A stretch of 37,011 nucleotides of DNA, taken from Desulfobacula sp. (GTDB lineage: Bacteria; Desulfobacterota; Desulfobacteria; Desulfobacterales; Desulfobacteraceae). Below, in pieces: positions 24,996-33,633 of this stretch. The stretch covers positions 1 through 37,011 of the forward strand of contig JABGOU010000038.1 of assembly GCA_018645325.1 (NCBI GenBank). Reading direction: 5' to 3'. The notes below the pieces were generated by a model. That model saw only the letters and a list, made by a program, of their open reading frames with translations. It was not told the DNA's origin and ran no database searches. Position 1 is the stretch's first letter, and each line of letters begins with the position of its first letter. The position numbers and the translations under genes were made by a program.

Positions 24996-26774
24996 TTAAG
25001 CCCCTTTTTGGGGGGTCATATCAGCTTTATTAATTCCTGCAACAACCACAGGTGTTGTCATGGCATCACGACGAAATGGTTCTCCCAATTCCTGGTTGGT
25101 CATTACCTCAATGAAAGTGGTCTTGCCTTCTTCCATCTGTAGCCTTATGGCAGTGTTCAACTTATGGGCCAGAACCTCCATTGTGGTTGCCTGAACACCT
25201 TCTACACCACAGGCCTTTGCTATGGCAGCATAGGAAACATCCTGACTCAGTTCGGTTCCAACAAAATTATCATTGTACCAAAGTGTGGTGTTTCGTTTTT
25301 CAGCGCCCCATTGAAAATTGCGAAAGATGATCATGGTAATGGCGGGCCATTCATCACGGCCGCAGGCTGTCATTTCGTTCATAGAGATCCCAAAGGCCCC
25401 GTCACCTGCAAAACCAACCACAGGAATGTCTGGTTGCGATATTTTTGCACCCAGGATTGAAGGAAAACCATATCCACATGGCCCGAACATGCCGGGAGCC
25501 AGATATTTACGGCCTTGTTCAAAGGTGGGGTAAGCATTGCCGATTGCACAATTATTTCCAATATCAGAGGAGATGATCACATTTTCCGGAAGTGCTTTTT
25601 TGATGACGCGCCATGCCATGCGTGCCGTTATTTTTTCCGGCTCTCGATTGCGGGCACGTTCGTTCCAGGTGGTTCCAGGATCATCTTGTTCGTGATCCAT
25701 GGCAGCCAGTTCCAGGGCCCAGTTGGATTTGGTTTTTTCTATGACTGCCCTGCGTTCTTCCCGGCCTGGGTCCCCGGCAGTAACAGCCAGCCTGGCAAGA
25801 ATGGAGGCGGCAACCTTTTTAGCATCGCCTGCAATGCCAATTGTAACGGGTTTGGTAAGGCCGATACGATCCGGGTTGATATCAACCTGAATGATGGCCG
25901 CATCTTTTGGCCAATAGTCAATTCCGTAACCCGGCAGAGTTGAAAAAGGATTCAGCCTTGTTCCCAGGGCCAGTACAACGTCAGCTTTGGAAATCAACTC
26001 CATTCCGGCTTTTGACCCGTTGTAGCCCAAAGGACCTGCGAAAAGCGGATGGCTGCCCGGGAAGGCATCATTGTGCTGGTAACCGCAGCAGACCGGGGCA
26101 TCCAGGCGTTCAGCCAAAGCCATTGAATCTTTGATTGCATCACCGATTACAACGCCTCCGCCGTTCAGGATGACAGGAGACTTGGCATTGGACAAAAGCT
26201 CAGCTGCCCGGGTTATGGCGTCATCGCCACCAGCCGGAAGCTCGAAATCTACAATAGGGGGCAGTTCAATGTCGATCACCTGGGTCCAGAAGTCACGGGG
26301 AATATTGATCTGGGCAGGGGCAGAGGCGCGTTTTGCTTTCATGATCACCCGGTTGAGAACCTCAGCCATTCTGGATGGATGCAGAACTTCTTCCTGATAG
26401 GCAACCATATCCTTAAACAGGGCCATCTGGGGAACTTCCTGGAAACCGCCCTGACCCATGGTCATGTTTGCTGCCTGTGCTGTTATTAAAAGCAGGGGGG
26501 TGTGGTTCCAATAGGCGGTTTTCACAGGCGTAACAAAGTTGGTGATACCAGGGCCGTTCTGGCCCACCATCATGGACATCTTGCCCGAGGCACGGGTAAA
26601 ACCGTCCGCCATCATGCCGGCACTGTATTCATGCCCGCAATCCCAGAAAGTGATGCCTGCTTTAGGAAACAGGTCAGAAACCGGCATCATTGCTGAGCCA
26701 ATAATGCCGAAGGCGTGTTCAATTCCATGCATCTGTAGAACTTTTATAAAGGCTTCTTCCGTGGTCATTTTCAT
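24996..26774 (-). CDS. xsc: Sulfoacetaldehyde acetyltransferase
   Basis: The thiamine-diphosphate enzyme turns sulfoacetaldehyde and phosphate into acetyl phosphate and sulfite. I place the start at ATG 26774 (593 residues, the usual Xsc length), which has AAGGGAG upstream. An in-frame ATG at 26834 lies inside the promoter. The N-terminal pyrimidine domain has GIIGSAMMPVSD and the catalytic-type Glu-containing HEYSAGMMADG. The C-terminal pyrophosphate domain has GFAGDGAFGISMNE followed by IIFRNFQWGAEKRNT. It is the first gene of the taurine operon. Sulfite released can be reduced by dissimilatory sulfite reductase, encoded elsewhere. Confidence 0.94.
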   Translation of the reverse strand: MKMTTEEAFIKVLQMHGIEHAFGIIGSAMMPVSDLFPKAGITFWDCGHEYSAGMMADGFTRASGKMSMMVGQNGPGITNFVTPVKTAYWNHTPLLLITAQAANMTMGQGGFQEVPQMALFKDMVAYQEEVLHPSRMAEVLNRVIMKAKRASAPAQINIPRDFWTQVIDIELPPIVDFELPAGGDDAITRAAELLSNAKSPVILNGGGVVIGDAIKDSMALAERLDAPVCCGYQHNDAFPGSHPLFAGPLGYNGSKAGMELISKADVVLALGTRLNPFSTLPGYGIDYWPKDAAIIQVDINPDRIGLTKPVTIGIAGDAKKVAASILARLAVTAGDPGREERRAVIEKTKSNWALELAAMDHEQDDPGTTWNERARNREPEKITARMAWRVIKKALPENVIISSDIGNNCAIGNAYPTFEQGRKYLAPGMFGPCGYGFPSILGAKISQPDIPVVGFAGDGAFGISMNEMTACGRDEWPAITMIIFRNFQWGAEKRNTTLWYNDNFVGTELSQDVSYAAIAKACGVEGVQATTMEVLAHKLNTAIRLQMEEGKTTFIEVMTNQELGEPFRRDAMTTPVVVAGINKADMTPQKGA

Positions 26775-26810
26775 TGGATTATTTTCTCCCTTATTATTTG
26801 TCAGAATACT

Positions 26811-26845
26811 GATATCTGATATATCACATATCAATGGCTTGTCAA
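26811..26845 (-). promoter_or_regulatory. xsc promoter with overlapping 22-bp dyad operator
   Basis: On the minus strand TTGACA (26840-26845) is followed after 16 bp by TATATC. A dyad at 26811-26832 (arms GATAT and ATATC around the perfect core TGATATATCA; 20 of 22 positions symmetrical) covers the -10 element. A repressor bound there would block the promoter; the GntR protein of the operon is a candidate. Confidence 0.55.
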
Positions 26846-26917
26846 TACAAATTTTTTAATTGAAACCCCGAAAGATGGGACAATAAATTTATTGGAAAGA
26901 TTTTTTTTTAAAAGGCT

Positions 26918-28654
26918 CTAATCAAGGGACAGCCCGTGTTTTTTCATCTTGCGAACTACTGTGGACTGGCTTATGCCGAGGTGGTTAGCTAAATCACGGG
27001 TTGAATCAAATCTGGCCATGGCTTTCTCAAGTTTTTTGCGTTCAAACTCAAGCAATTCCTCGTTAAGTCCCTGGGACACCATTGATTTTCTGTCTTCAAA
27101 TGATGAGCTGTGCCTGGATTTTTGTCTGGTTATGCCTGGTGAAATGATTTTGTCCAGAACATCTTTTTCTTTTATCACAACTGCATTTTTAATAATATTT
27201 TTTAATTCACGTACATTACCTGGAAAGTCATGTGCCTGAATCTGCTCAAGACAATTTTCTGAAAATCGTTTTTTCTGTTTATAAATTTTATTATATTTTT
27301 TCAAATAGAAATTTGAAATTTTCAATATATCTTCCCGTCTCTTTCTTAACGGCGGAATGTGGACCGGAAAAATATTGAGTCGGAAATACAGATCCTGCCG
27401 GAATTTTTTTTGTTGAACAAGCTTTTCAAGATTTCGGTTGGTTGCGGCAATGACAATGCAGTTCACCTTGATGGTACGGGTTCCCCCAAGTCTTCTGATT
27501 TCTCCATCATCAAGAACTTTGAGAAGTTTGGCCTGAACGGGAAAAGGCAGGTCTCCGATTTCATCTAAAAAAATAGTTCCCTGATTGGCCAGTTCAAATA
27601 ATCCGGCTTTACCGGAATCAGAGGCCCCTGTAAAGGCACCTTTTTCATACCCGAACAATTCAGCTTCCAGGAGCATATCCGGGAGCGCAGCACAATTAAT
27701 GGATATAAAGGGTTTGTTTCTCCGGTTACCATTATGATGCACAAATTTAGATAAAAGCCCTTTGCCTGTGCCGGATTCACCCGTGATAAGAATATTAGAG
27801 GCATCCATTTTAGCCAGTTTAAGCAGTACCGTTAACACCTGGTTCATTGCGGGTGCGTCGGCAATAATTTTACTGTTTTTCAATTCAAGAAGGTTACGAT
27901 CAGACAATTCACTCTTAATGGTGTCGGCAACCTGTTCTACTTGTTCCAGTCTGGTTCTCAACTCTTTTACCATGGTCATGTCATGTTCAATGACAACGAC
28001 AAATAAAATTTTACCTTGTTCATCAAATATAGGCATACCCGATGCCATGATATACTTATTGCTTTTAATGACGTAAAGCGGACGGGTCAATGGCTTTTTA
28101 TATTTTAATATGGCGGGAGTCAGGGTAGTATCAACAATACCATTTTTGACAATATCAGTAATTTGGGTCCCTATCATTTCTTCTTTTTTAACCCCGATGA
28201 GACCTGCGGCAACATCGTTGACCTTTAGAACGATTCCCTGGTGATCAAGGATGTATATCCCATAATAACTGTGGTCCAGAAGGGTTTGAAACTGCATGCG
28301 CATCTCTTTTATATTGGGCAGTTTCAAGGCTGATGCTTCAAGGTCTTCAATGGTTCGCATGAAGCAGCCGGCTCCTTTTGAGCCATTGTCACAGGTCAAA
28401 GGTGAGACCAAAACTTCAATTGCGACTTTGGATTTTTGGATATGAAATGTTTGATTTTCTTTGTCTTGTTCAATACAGGAGACTAACTTTCCTGCCATAT
28501 AAGAATCAATTTTTTCCAAGGGACAGCCCATGGAGTTGCTGCATTCGAGCAATTGTTCTGCCCTGTGATTGATGTATTGGATAATCCCCTGGTTATCCAC
28601 TCCCAAAACACCGATGTAAGAATGTTCTAAAATGGTTTCAGGCCGTATTTCCAT
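26918..28654 (-). CDS. Tandem-PAS sigma-54-dependent activator
   Basis: The 578-residue protein has two PAS domains (about residues 8-105 and 122-235), a AAA+ core and a TyrR/Fis-type helix-turn-helix (STRDLANHLGISQSTVVRKMKK). The core has Walker A GESGTGKG, the sigma-54 loop EKGAFTGAS and Walker B TIFLDEIGD. It has no receiver domain. It lies 143 nt upstream of xsc in the same direction, so taurine or a related signal is the natural guess for its ligand. The stop is TAG. I see no convincing -24/-12 element before xsc, so its target promoter may be elsewhere. AGGAAA lies 8 nt before the ATG. Confidence 0.9.
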   Translation of the reverse strand: MEIRPETILEHSYIGVLGVDNQGIIQYINHRAEQLLECSNSMGCPLEKIDSYMAGKLVSCIEQDKENQTFHIQKSKVAIEVLVSPLTCDNGSKGAGCFMRTIEDLEASALKLPNIKEMRMQFQTLLDHSYYGIYILDHQGIVLKVNDVAAGLIGVKKEEMIGTQITDIVKNGIVDTTLTPAILKYKKPLTRPLYVIKSNKYIMASGMPIFDEQGKILFVVVIEHDMTMVKELRTRLEQVEQVADTIKSELSDRNLLELKNSKIIADAPAMNQVLTVLLKLAKMDASNILITGESGTGKGLLSKFVHHNGNRRNKPFISINCAALPDMLLEAELFGYEKGAFTGASDSGKAGLFELANQGTIFLDEIGDLPFPVQAKLLKVLDDGEIRRLGGTRTIKVNCIVIAATNRNLEKLVQQKKFRQDLYFRLNIFPVHIPPLRKRREDILKISNFYLKKYNKIYKQKKRFSENCLEQIQAHDFPGNVRELKNIIKNAVVIKEKDVLDKIISPGITRQKSRHSSSFEDRKSMVSQGLNEELLEFERKKLEKAMARFDSTRDLANHLGISQSTVVRKMKKHGLSLD

Positions 28655-28795
28655 ATCATATTTCCTATCGGGTTGGTTTTAAAACATAGACCATATCAAT
28701 TCGACATGACAGGGTCAATAGGTTACACTTTTTTGAGTATACTTGCCTTGCAATGGAAACAGTTCTTATGATGGTAGTCACCTGCACAGTAACTA

Positions 28796-28974
28796 GTTCT
28801 GGGTGGTTTGCCTTTACTGAGCATTTTGGAACGGGTTGTTACAGGCTCTGGTGGACAAAACGTGAAGTGGCGGGAACTGTTTGAGGGTACCGAGTTTTTC
28901 CGCCACAAGTTGTGTCCACCATAGAGCCTGTCATCCAGTTCCATCCAGCGATGGAAAGGTAAGCCACCCGGAAC
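28796..28974 (+). repeat. Long imperfect inverted repeat (arms about 75-78 nt), possible structured RNA or MITE
   Basis: Arms 28796-28873 and 28900-28974 fold back on each other. The outermost 20 positions pair completely when read as plus-strand RNA, three of the pairs being G-U. Inner helices include GGAAC/GTTCC, ACAGGCTC/GAGCCTGT, GTGGACA/TGTCCAC and GTGGCGG/CCGCCAC, separated by small loops; the apical loop is 26 nt. The G-U pairs would be A-C mismatches on the minus strand, pointing to a plus-strand RNA or to ordinary decay of an inverted element. The identity is unknown. Confidence 0.65.
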
Positions 28975-29121
28975 GGGTATGGTGTGTTTATAAAAAGTTA
29001 CATGCGATGACCCTGGTCAATAGAATTTGGGGATCACAAATTTTTCCAAGGGCAAAGATTCCTTGTCCCGGCCGGAACTTTTCAAACTCTTCTGAGAAAA
29101 TGGGATAAACCACTATCCTGA

Positions 29122-29466
29122 AAATTCCCCCTTGGCATTTTAGTTAAAGACTTCTGGCTGTTCCTGGCAATCACACCGCGCAAATGCGAAAACAATTCAG
29201 GCAAAACACCCCTTGAAAGGGTGCATAAAATACTGTCAAAGTTTGATTCCATAAGGCGGAGCAGGGAATGTGGGTCTGTTGCTTTAGAGAATGAAAATGA
29301 CCTGTTCCATAAATTTATGGGACAGGTAGAGTCAATTTTCAAAAATCTCCCAAAACCCTTGAAGTGGCAGTTTTTCCTGTTACATGATCTGGTTTTATTA
29401 ACCGGCATTCCCTCCAAAGTTCAAAAAGCATCAGTGAAACGTAGTCTGAACAAATCAAAGATATAA
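29122..29466 (+). pseudogene. Unidentified coding remnant
   Basis: An open frame of 114 codons begins after a TGA with no start codon or ribosome site and ends at TAA. Its product would be helical and basic (GKTPLERVHKILSKFDSIRR, LFHKFMGQVESIFKNLP). A different frame continues from 29445 to 29615 (SEQIKDIKSISEQ, LNFMRDYPVKGGLWTEMM), as if a frameshift had split one gene. I recognise no family, and a frame of similar length exists on the other strand, so coding status is doubtful. Confidence 0.25.
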
Positions 29467-29844
29467 AAAGCATATCTGAACAAAAGCCCTGGCAAAACTT
29501 GAACAGGTATCAGTATAGGGAGGCATATGAATTAAGGGATTTGAACTTTATGCGGGATTATCCGGTAAAAGGCGGGCTTTGGACGGAAATGATGCTTGCG
29601 GTTCAATTGAATTGAAATTTCAAAACTGAAAAAAGGTCACACACAATATATGGGGTTGTTGAAAATTTATCTGTACTGAGCCCTATGAATACAAGCATTC
29701 ACCAGCCTGATTTTGATTGCAGGCTGTACTGGAAGAAGAAGTCAACGCCTTTTCAATGAATGGTCTTACCCCATAATGACACTATAGTCGTTTTGGAACA
29801 TGAAGTCTCAGCTAAAATTAGAAAGCTTTTCCTGCCCAGAATAC

Positions 29845-30357
29845 TCAATATAATATCCTTAATAATTTTTGTACCGATGATCGATAGGGATTGGATAATA
29901 ATACTTGAGTGAACTCAAATTGATATTTAATGGTCAACCAAATACCAAGGAGCATAACGCTGATACCAACCAGGCGAGAAATATTAATCTGGCGTATGTC
30001 TGCACCTAAAAAACCAAAATGATCAATGACCGCAGCAATGATAAACTGAGATGCAACCATAATTGTGAATGCGGTCACAAGTCCAAGACGAGGAACACTA
30101 TACCCGATGGCTGCGATTATTACTAAGCCCAAAGGACCGGTTAAAAGAACGTAATTAGGAATGCTTTGCAGTGAAGAAAGATTTCCACCCCGCAAGAGTA
30201 GCATGGTAATTCCAATAATGAGCCCACCCCCTCCGTAAGTGATGAACACACTCTCAGCTATCCCTACATTTTTGTTTATAATGCCGATGAGTTGTCCTTG
30301 TAAGGTAACTACAACTCCACCAACTGCTGCAACCAGAACCAAATACAATAGATTCAA
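29845..30357 (-). CDS. Small DMT-superfamily membrane protein (YdcZ/DUF606 type)
   Basis: The 170-residue protein has five hydrophobic segments (about residues 3-22, 35-56, 70-88, 92-112 and 125-145) and resembles the DUF606 half-size members of the drug/metabolite transporter superfamily. These are thought to work as dimers in the inner membrane. The start is TTG at 30357 with GGAG 7 nt upstream. It is the last gene of the hydrolase operon, 53 nt after sdaA. It may move a substrate or product of that pathway, but direction and cargo cannot be read from the sequence. Confidence 0.7.
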   Translation of the reverse strand: MNLLYLVLVAAVGGVVVTLQGQLIGIINKNVGIAESVFITYGGGGLIIGITMLLLRGGNLSSLQSIPNYVLLTGPLGLVIIAAIGYSVPRLGLVTAFTIMVASQFIIAAVIDHFGFLGADIRQINISRLVGISVMLLGIWLTIKYQFEFTQVLLSNPYRSSVQKLLRILY

Positions 30358-30410
30358 AATACATCTCCAAAAAGTATAATTTTAAAATATTTGCTATATC
30401 ATCGTTTTAT

Positions 30411-31622
30411 TTATTTGTGAGGATGCTTTTTATTTTGATAAATTTTTGCCAATCCTCCTGTCGATGTTTCTTTGTAAAATGGTGACATATGATCCCCTGT
30501 CTCGGACATGACCTGAACGACATCATCAAAAGAAACATAATGCTCACCACCTAATGCTATAGAGTAACGAGCACTGGTTAATGCACGGTTTGCGGCAAAC
30601 GCATTCCGTTCAATGCATGGAACCTGAACAAGGCCATAGATAGGGTCACAAGTAAGTCCTAAATGATGTTCCATCCCTATCTCAGCTGCGTATTCAATCT
30701 GGTTTAGATTTCCGCCTAAAATTTGTGCAGCAGCAGCTGCTGCCATGGCACATGCAGTCCCAATTTCCGCCTGGCATCCTGCTTCTGCACCTGATATGGA
30801 GGCATTATGTTTCACAATATTTCCTATCAGGCCAGCTGTAACCAATGCATCCAAAATCACTCGATCGTCACACTTTAAAACGATTTGAAGATATCTTAAT
30901 ACAGCAGGAAGGACACCACATGATCCACAAGTTGGGGCTGTTACGATGACACCGCCACCGGCATTTTCCTCAGATACCGAAAGGGCATAAGCTGATATGA
31001 GTTCATTTGCTGAAAAAAGAGAATCCGTTTTTTTCGTATAGAGAAAAATAGTTTTAGCCTTCCTTTTGAGTTTCAGTTTGCCTGGCAGGTAGCCCTCTTT
31101 TTCAAGACCGGTATCAATCGCATGACGCATTGTTTTCCAGACCTTCTCCAGGTATGACCGGACCGATTTCCCTTCACATTGATAACCATATTCATACAAG
31201 GCCAAATTTTGCATTTTGCAGTGATATAATATCGCTTCTAGGGAATTTAAAGAATAGACTGTATTGCCAGAAATGGTGGCCCCTTCCTCAGTTATCGCAC
31301 CCCCCCCGGTACTGTAAAAGGTAGCTTTTCCGAACCCGGACCCACTGTCATTCAGCGCATAAAATTTCAATCCATTCGGATGAAATGGGAGTTCTTTCAT
31401 TGGTTCCCATATAATCTCAAGCTGCTCCCCGAGTATTTTTTTTATTGCTTCATCTGTTAGGTGTCCCTTACCTGTAGCAGCAAGGCTACCATACAAGAAG
31501 ACTTTGTATCCGCTGGCTCTTGGATATCTTTTTTTAAATATTCTGGCGGCTTTTTCAGGACCCATGGTATGGCTACTTGAGGGGCCGGTTCCTATCCTGA
31601 AAATTTTTCTTATTGATTTCAT
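30411..31622 (-). CDS. sdaA: L-serine ammonia-lyase (iron-sulfur serine dehydratase), single chain
   Basis: It converts L-serine to pyruvate and ammonia using a 4Fe-4S cluster. The N-terminal beta-type domain begins RIGTGPSSSHTMGPEKAA, the substrate-binding signature. The alpha-type domain has APTCGSCGVLPAV, SGAEAGCQAEIG and GLTCDPIYGLVQVPC, which supply the cluster Cys residues. At 403 residues it is a fused single-chain form. It is oxygen-sensitive by family. It follows the EutA-like gene by 38 nt. With glyA in the same operon it would complete the conversion of glycine to pyruvate. Confidence 0.93.
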   Translation of the reverse strand: MKSIRKIFRIGTGPSSSHTMGPEKAARIFKKRYPRASGYKVFLYGSLAATGKGHLTDEAIKKILGEQLEIIWEPMKELPFHPNGLKFYALNDSGSGFGKATFYSTGGGAITEEGATISGNTVYSLNSLEAILYHCKMQNLALYEYGYQCEGKSVRSYLEKVWKTMRHAIDTGLEKEGYLPGKLKLKRKAKTIFLYTKKTDSLFSANELISAYALSVSEENAGGGVIVTAPTCGSCGVLPAVLRYLQIVLKCDDRVILDALVTAGLIGNIVKHNASISGAEAGCQAEIGTACAMAAAAAAQILGGNLNQIEYAAEIGMEHHLGLTCDPIYGLVQVPCIERNAFAANRALTSARYSIALGGEHYVSFDDVVQVMSETGDHMSPFYKETSTGGLAKIYQNKKHPHK

Positions 31623-31660
31623 TTTTTTTATCTCATCGAATGCGTTTTAAACATAACCAA

Positions 31661-32440
31661 TCAGTAACTTTGGTTGTTAAACAAACGCCCAAAACCTTTA
31701 CAATCCGGTGGTTTGCCTGCAAGTGTCATGGCATGCCAAAACATCGCCTGGTTGCTGCATATAATTGGAATATCAAAGATTGATTCAAGTTTTTCAAGGT
31801 GGTCCAGAATTCTTAAATTTGTACAGGACATAAAGAGGGCATCTGTTTTTGCATGGTCAAGGATTTTTTCTACACCCTTTACCATGGAATCCAGGGAGAC
31901 AGTTGTAATATCCGTGTCATTTTGGATTCGCAGGGCACCAATGGCCGGGATATCAAATCCTTCGGCACGCAATTCCTGATAAAGCGGATAGTTGACTTCT
32001 GTTGGATAGGGCGAAAAAATTGAAATTTTTTCGGTATTCAGGTGTCGAAAAGCGGCTTTTGCTGCTGCCCAGGGATTGGTTGCCGGAATGCCGGGATGAT
32101 GAATCGTCAATAATTCTTCAATTTTTTTGCTGCCAATCACCATTGAAGCAGAAGTACATCCAAACGCCATGACATCCATTGGAAGACCCACTGCAATCAA
32201 ATCGGCAGCAGCCGTGATTCCTTGAGAAATGTCATTGAGGGCTTTAGACGTCATGATGCTGGAGTAATACACCCGGCTGCTGAAAACCATTGCAGACGAT
32301 CCGCTCAGCTTTGTCCAGTCCACCTCAAGTGAATGGTCGGTTGAAAGTTGAACCAGTCCTATATGAACTTTATCAGGACGAGAGCTCTTTGAATAATTCA
32401 AATGGATCTCCAGAGCTTCAAACTCTTGTTTTGTCGTCAT
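31661..32440 (-). CDS. EutA-like Asp/Glu racemase / maleate isomerase family protein
   Basis: The 259-residue protein belongs to the two-cysteine racemase/isomerase superfamily, with C95 (AFGCTSASMVIG) and C206 (MSCTNLR) as the catalytic pair. The arrangement LSTDHSLEVDW, GCTSASMVIG, SPYPTEVN, SNQAMFWHA, LAG and GFGRLF matches the ectoine-utilisation protein EutA and related maleate isomerases. In EutA clusters it acts near M24-type hydrolases, and an M24 gene lies 14 nt upstream here. It may epimerise or isomerise an intermediate or be a broader housekeeper. The reaction is not proven even for many family members. Confidence 0.75.
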   Translation of the reverse strand: MTTKQEFEALEIHLNYSKSSRPDKVHIGLVQLSTDHSLEVDWTKLSGSSAMVFSSRVYYSSIMTSKALNDISQGITAAADLIAVGLPMDVMAFGCTSASMVIGSKKIEELLTIHHPGIPATNPWAAAKAAFRHLNTEKISIFSPYPTEVNYPLYQELRAEGFDIPAIGALRIQNDTDITTVSLDSMVKGVEKILDHAKTDALFMSCTNLRILDHLEKLESIFDIPIICSNQAMFWHAMTLAGKPPDCKGFGRLFNNQSY

Positions 32441-32454
32441 GGGAGTCTCTTTTC

Positions 32455-33621
32455 CTATTCAATAATAGTAAGTTCCGGTGGACATCGGACAGACAGATAC
32501 TCAGCACCATTTTTTGTTATAACAATATTTTCTTCGTGAACCATGGACTTTCCTGGGGCATACATCATTCCCGGTTCCAGAGTTATTACCATACCCGGCT
32601 CCAGCAGAGTATTATCCGATGCTGTGTTGGAAGGCCATTCGGTTAATTGAATCCCAAGTCCATGGCCCAAACGGCCCACATCATTTCCAAGCGCTCCGGC
32701 CTGTTCCATAACGGACCACATGGCTGTATAGACATCCGAAGTGGTTGCTCCGGGCCGGGCCGCTTTAAAGCCCGCATCAGTTGCTTCATAAACAGCAGTA
32801 TAGGCTTTGAGAGTAGCATCACTGGGGCGACCAAATGCAAAATTCCTATCAAAATCTGAAAAATAGCCGTCATAAACCGCACCCACGTCAATAATCAGTA
32901 CATCGCCCATATTCAGTTGACGGTCTGTCGGGCCCATGATGATACTGTCATATCCGTCCGGCCCGGACCCTGATATCAGATACTTGATGATGTCAGCACC
33001 TGCATGAAGCATATCAATGCGCATCTGTTTGCAAATATCACGTTCTGTCTGGCCGATCCTGGCATGATCTGGGATATTGGCAAACCCAATGTGTGCGATT
33101 TCACAAGCCTTTCGGATTTTTTCGATTTCTGCTTTGGATTTTATAGAACGCAGACGATGAATCTGTGTGGCAATATCAACGAACGCCGTATCCTTCAGGC
33201 GGGAAGATAGATCCATAAAGTCATTAAACGGCATTCTGAGATAGGATTCCATGCCCAGTGTTGCGCCAATACGGCCATATCGACAGGGAATATTGTTCAG
33301 TATATCTGCCACAAGTGAAATACCGTCATCTGCAGGATTTGGAGATGCCCAGGTGTGGATATCATCAATCCAGGTGGCTGCCATGCCGCTTGCCCCTATT
33401 TCAGGAATAACTGCAATGGGTTTTCCCGTTAACGGAACGATGAGAAACCAGGGCCGGGTGGGGCTTTCCCAAAATTGTGTAAAAAAACCTGAAAAATAAC
33501 GGACATTGGGCTCGGTTGTCAAAAAAATAGCATCAAGCTTATGCTCAGTCATCATTTTTTGAGCCTTTAAGGTCCGCATTTCAAATTCAGATACTTCAAA
33601 TCCGCGTTTTAATAAACTCAT
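32455..33621 (-). CDS. M24 family (creatinase/Xaa-Pro aminopeptidase fold) hydrolase 1
   Basis: The 388-residue pita-bread protein has a creatinase-type N-terminal domain (from LKAQKMMTEHKLDAIFLTTEPNVRYFSGF) and a C-terminal M24 domain. All five metal ligands of the dinuclear site appear: Asp pair in DVGAVYDGYFSD, His in GRLGHGLGI, Glu in ITLEPGM and Glu in HEENIVIT. True creatinase lacks this full set, so a metal-dependent C-N hydrolase or ectoine-hydrolase-like role is more likely than creatine hydrolysis. It stops at TAG. It sits between glyA (12 nt) and the EutA-like gene (14 nt). Substrate is unknown. Confidence 0.8.
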   Translation of the reverse strand: MSLLKRGFEVSEFEMRTLKAQKMMTEHKLDAIFLTTEPNVRYFSGFFTQFWESPTRPWFLIVPLTGKPIAVIPEIGASGMAATWIDDIHTWASPNPADDGISLVADILNNIPCRYGRIGATLGMESYLRMPFNDFMDLSSRLKDTAFVDIATQIHRLRSIKSKAEIEKIRKACEIAHIGFANIPDHARIGQTERDICKQMRIDMLHAGADIIKYLISGSGPDGYDSIIMGPTDRQLNMGDVLIIDVGAVYDGYFSDFDRNFAFGRPSDATLKAYTAVYEATDAGFKAARPGATTSDVYTAMWSVMEQAGALGNDVGRLGHGLGIQLTEWPSNTASDNTLLEPGMVITLEPGMMYAPGKSMVHEENIVITKNGAEYLSVRCPPELTIIE

Positions 33622-33633
33622 TGTAAATCTTCC

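Larger units (their letters stand above)
28655..29844. other. 1.2-kb gap without a confident gene
   Basis: This stretch has only short frames on both strands. It contains a long structured inverted repeat (28796-28974), an open frame at 29122-29466 and a second one at 29445-29615 (plus strand) with protein-like composition, and a 7-bp hairpin (29703-29726, CAGCCTG/CAGGCTG). No transposase, integrase or reverse-transcriptase motif is visible. It separates the taurine set from the hydrolase operon and looks like a decayed locus. Confidence 0.5.

Noticed and set aside
28723-28944. 73-codon minus-strand frame with several Cys residues (CAGDYHHKNCFHC), possible zinc-ribbon transposase piece
   Set aside because: It overlaps the long inverted repeat, has no ribosome site and no neighbouring transposase domain.
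28796-29466. Retron: long hairpin RNA followed by a plus-strand open frame
   Set aside because: The downstream frame has no reverse-transcriptase motif (no YxDD) and is too short.
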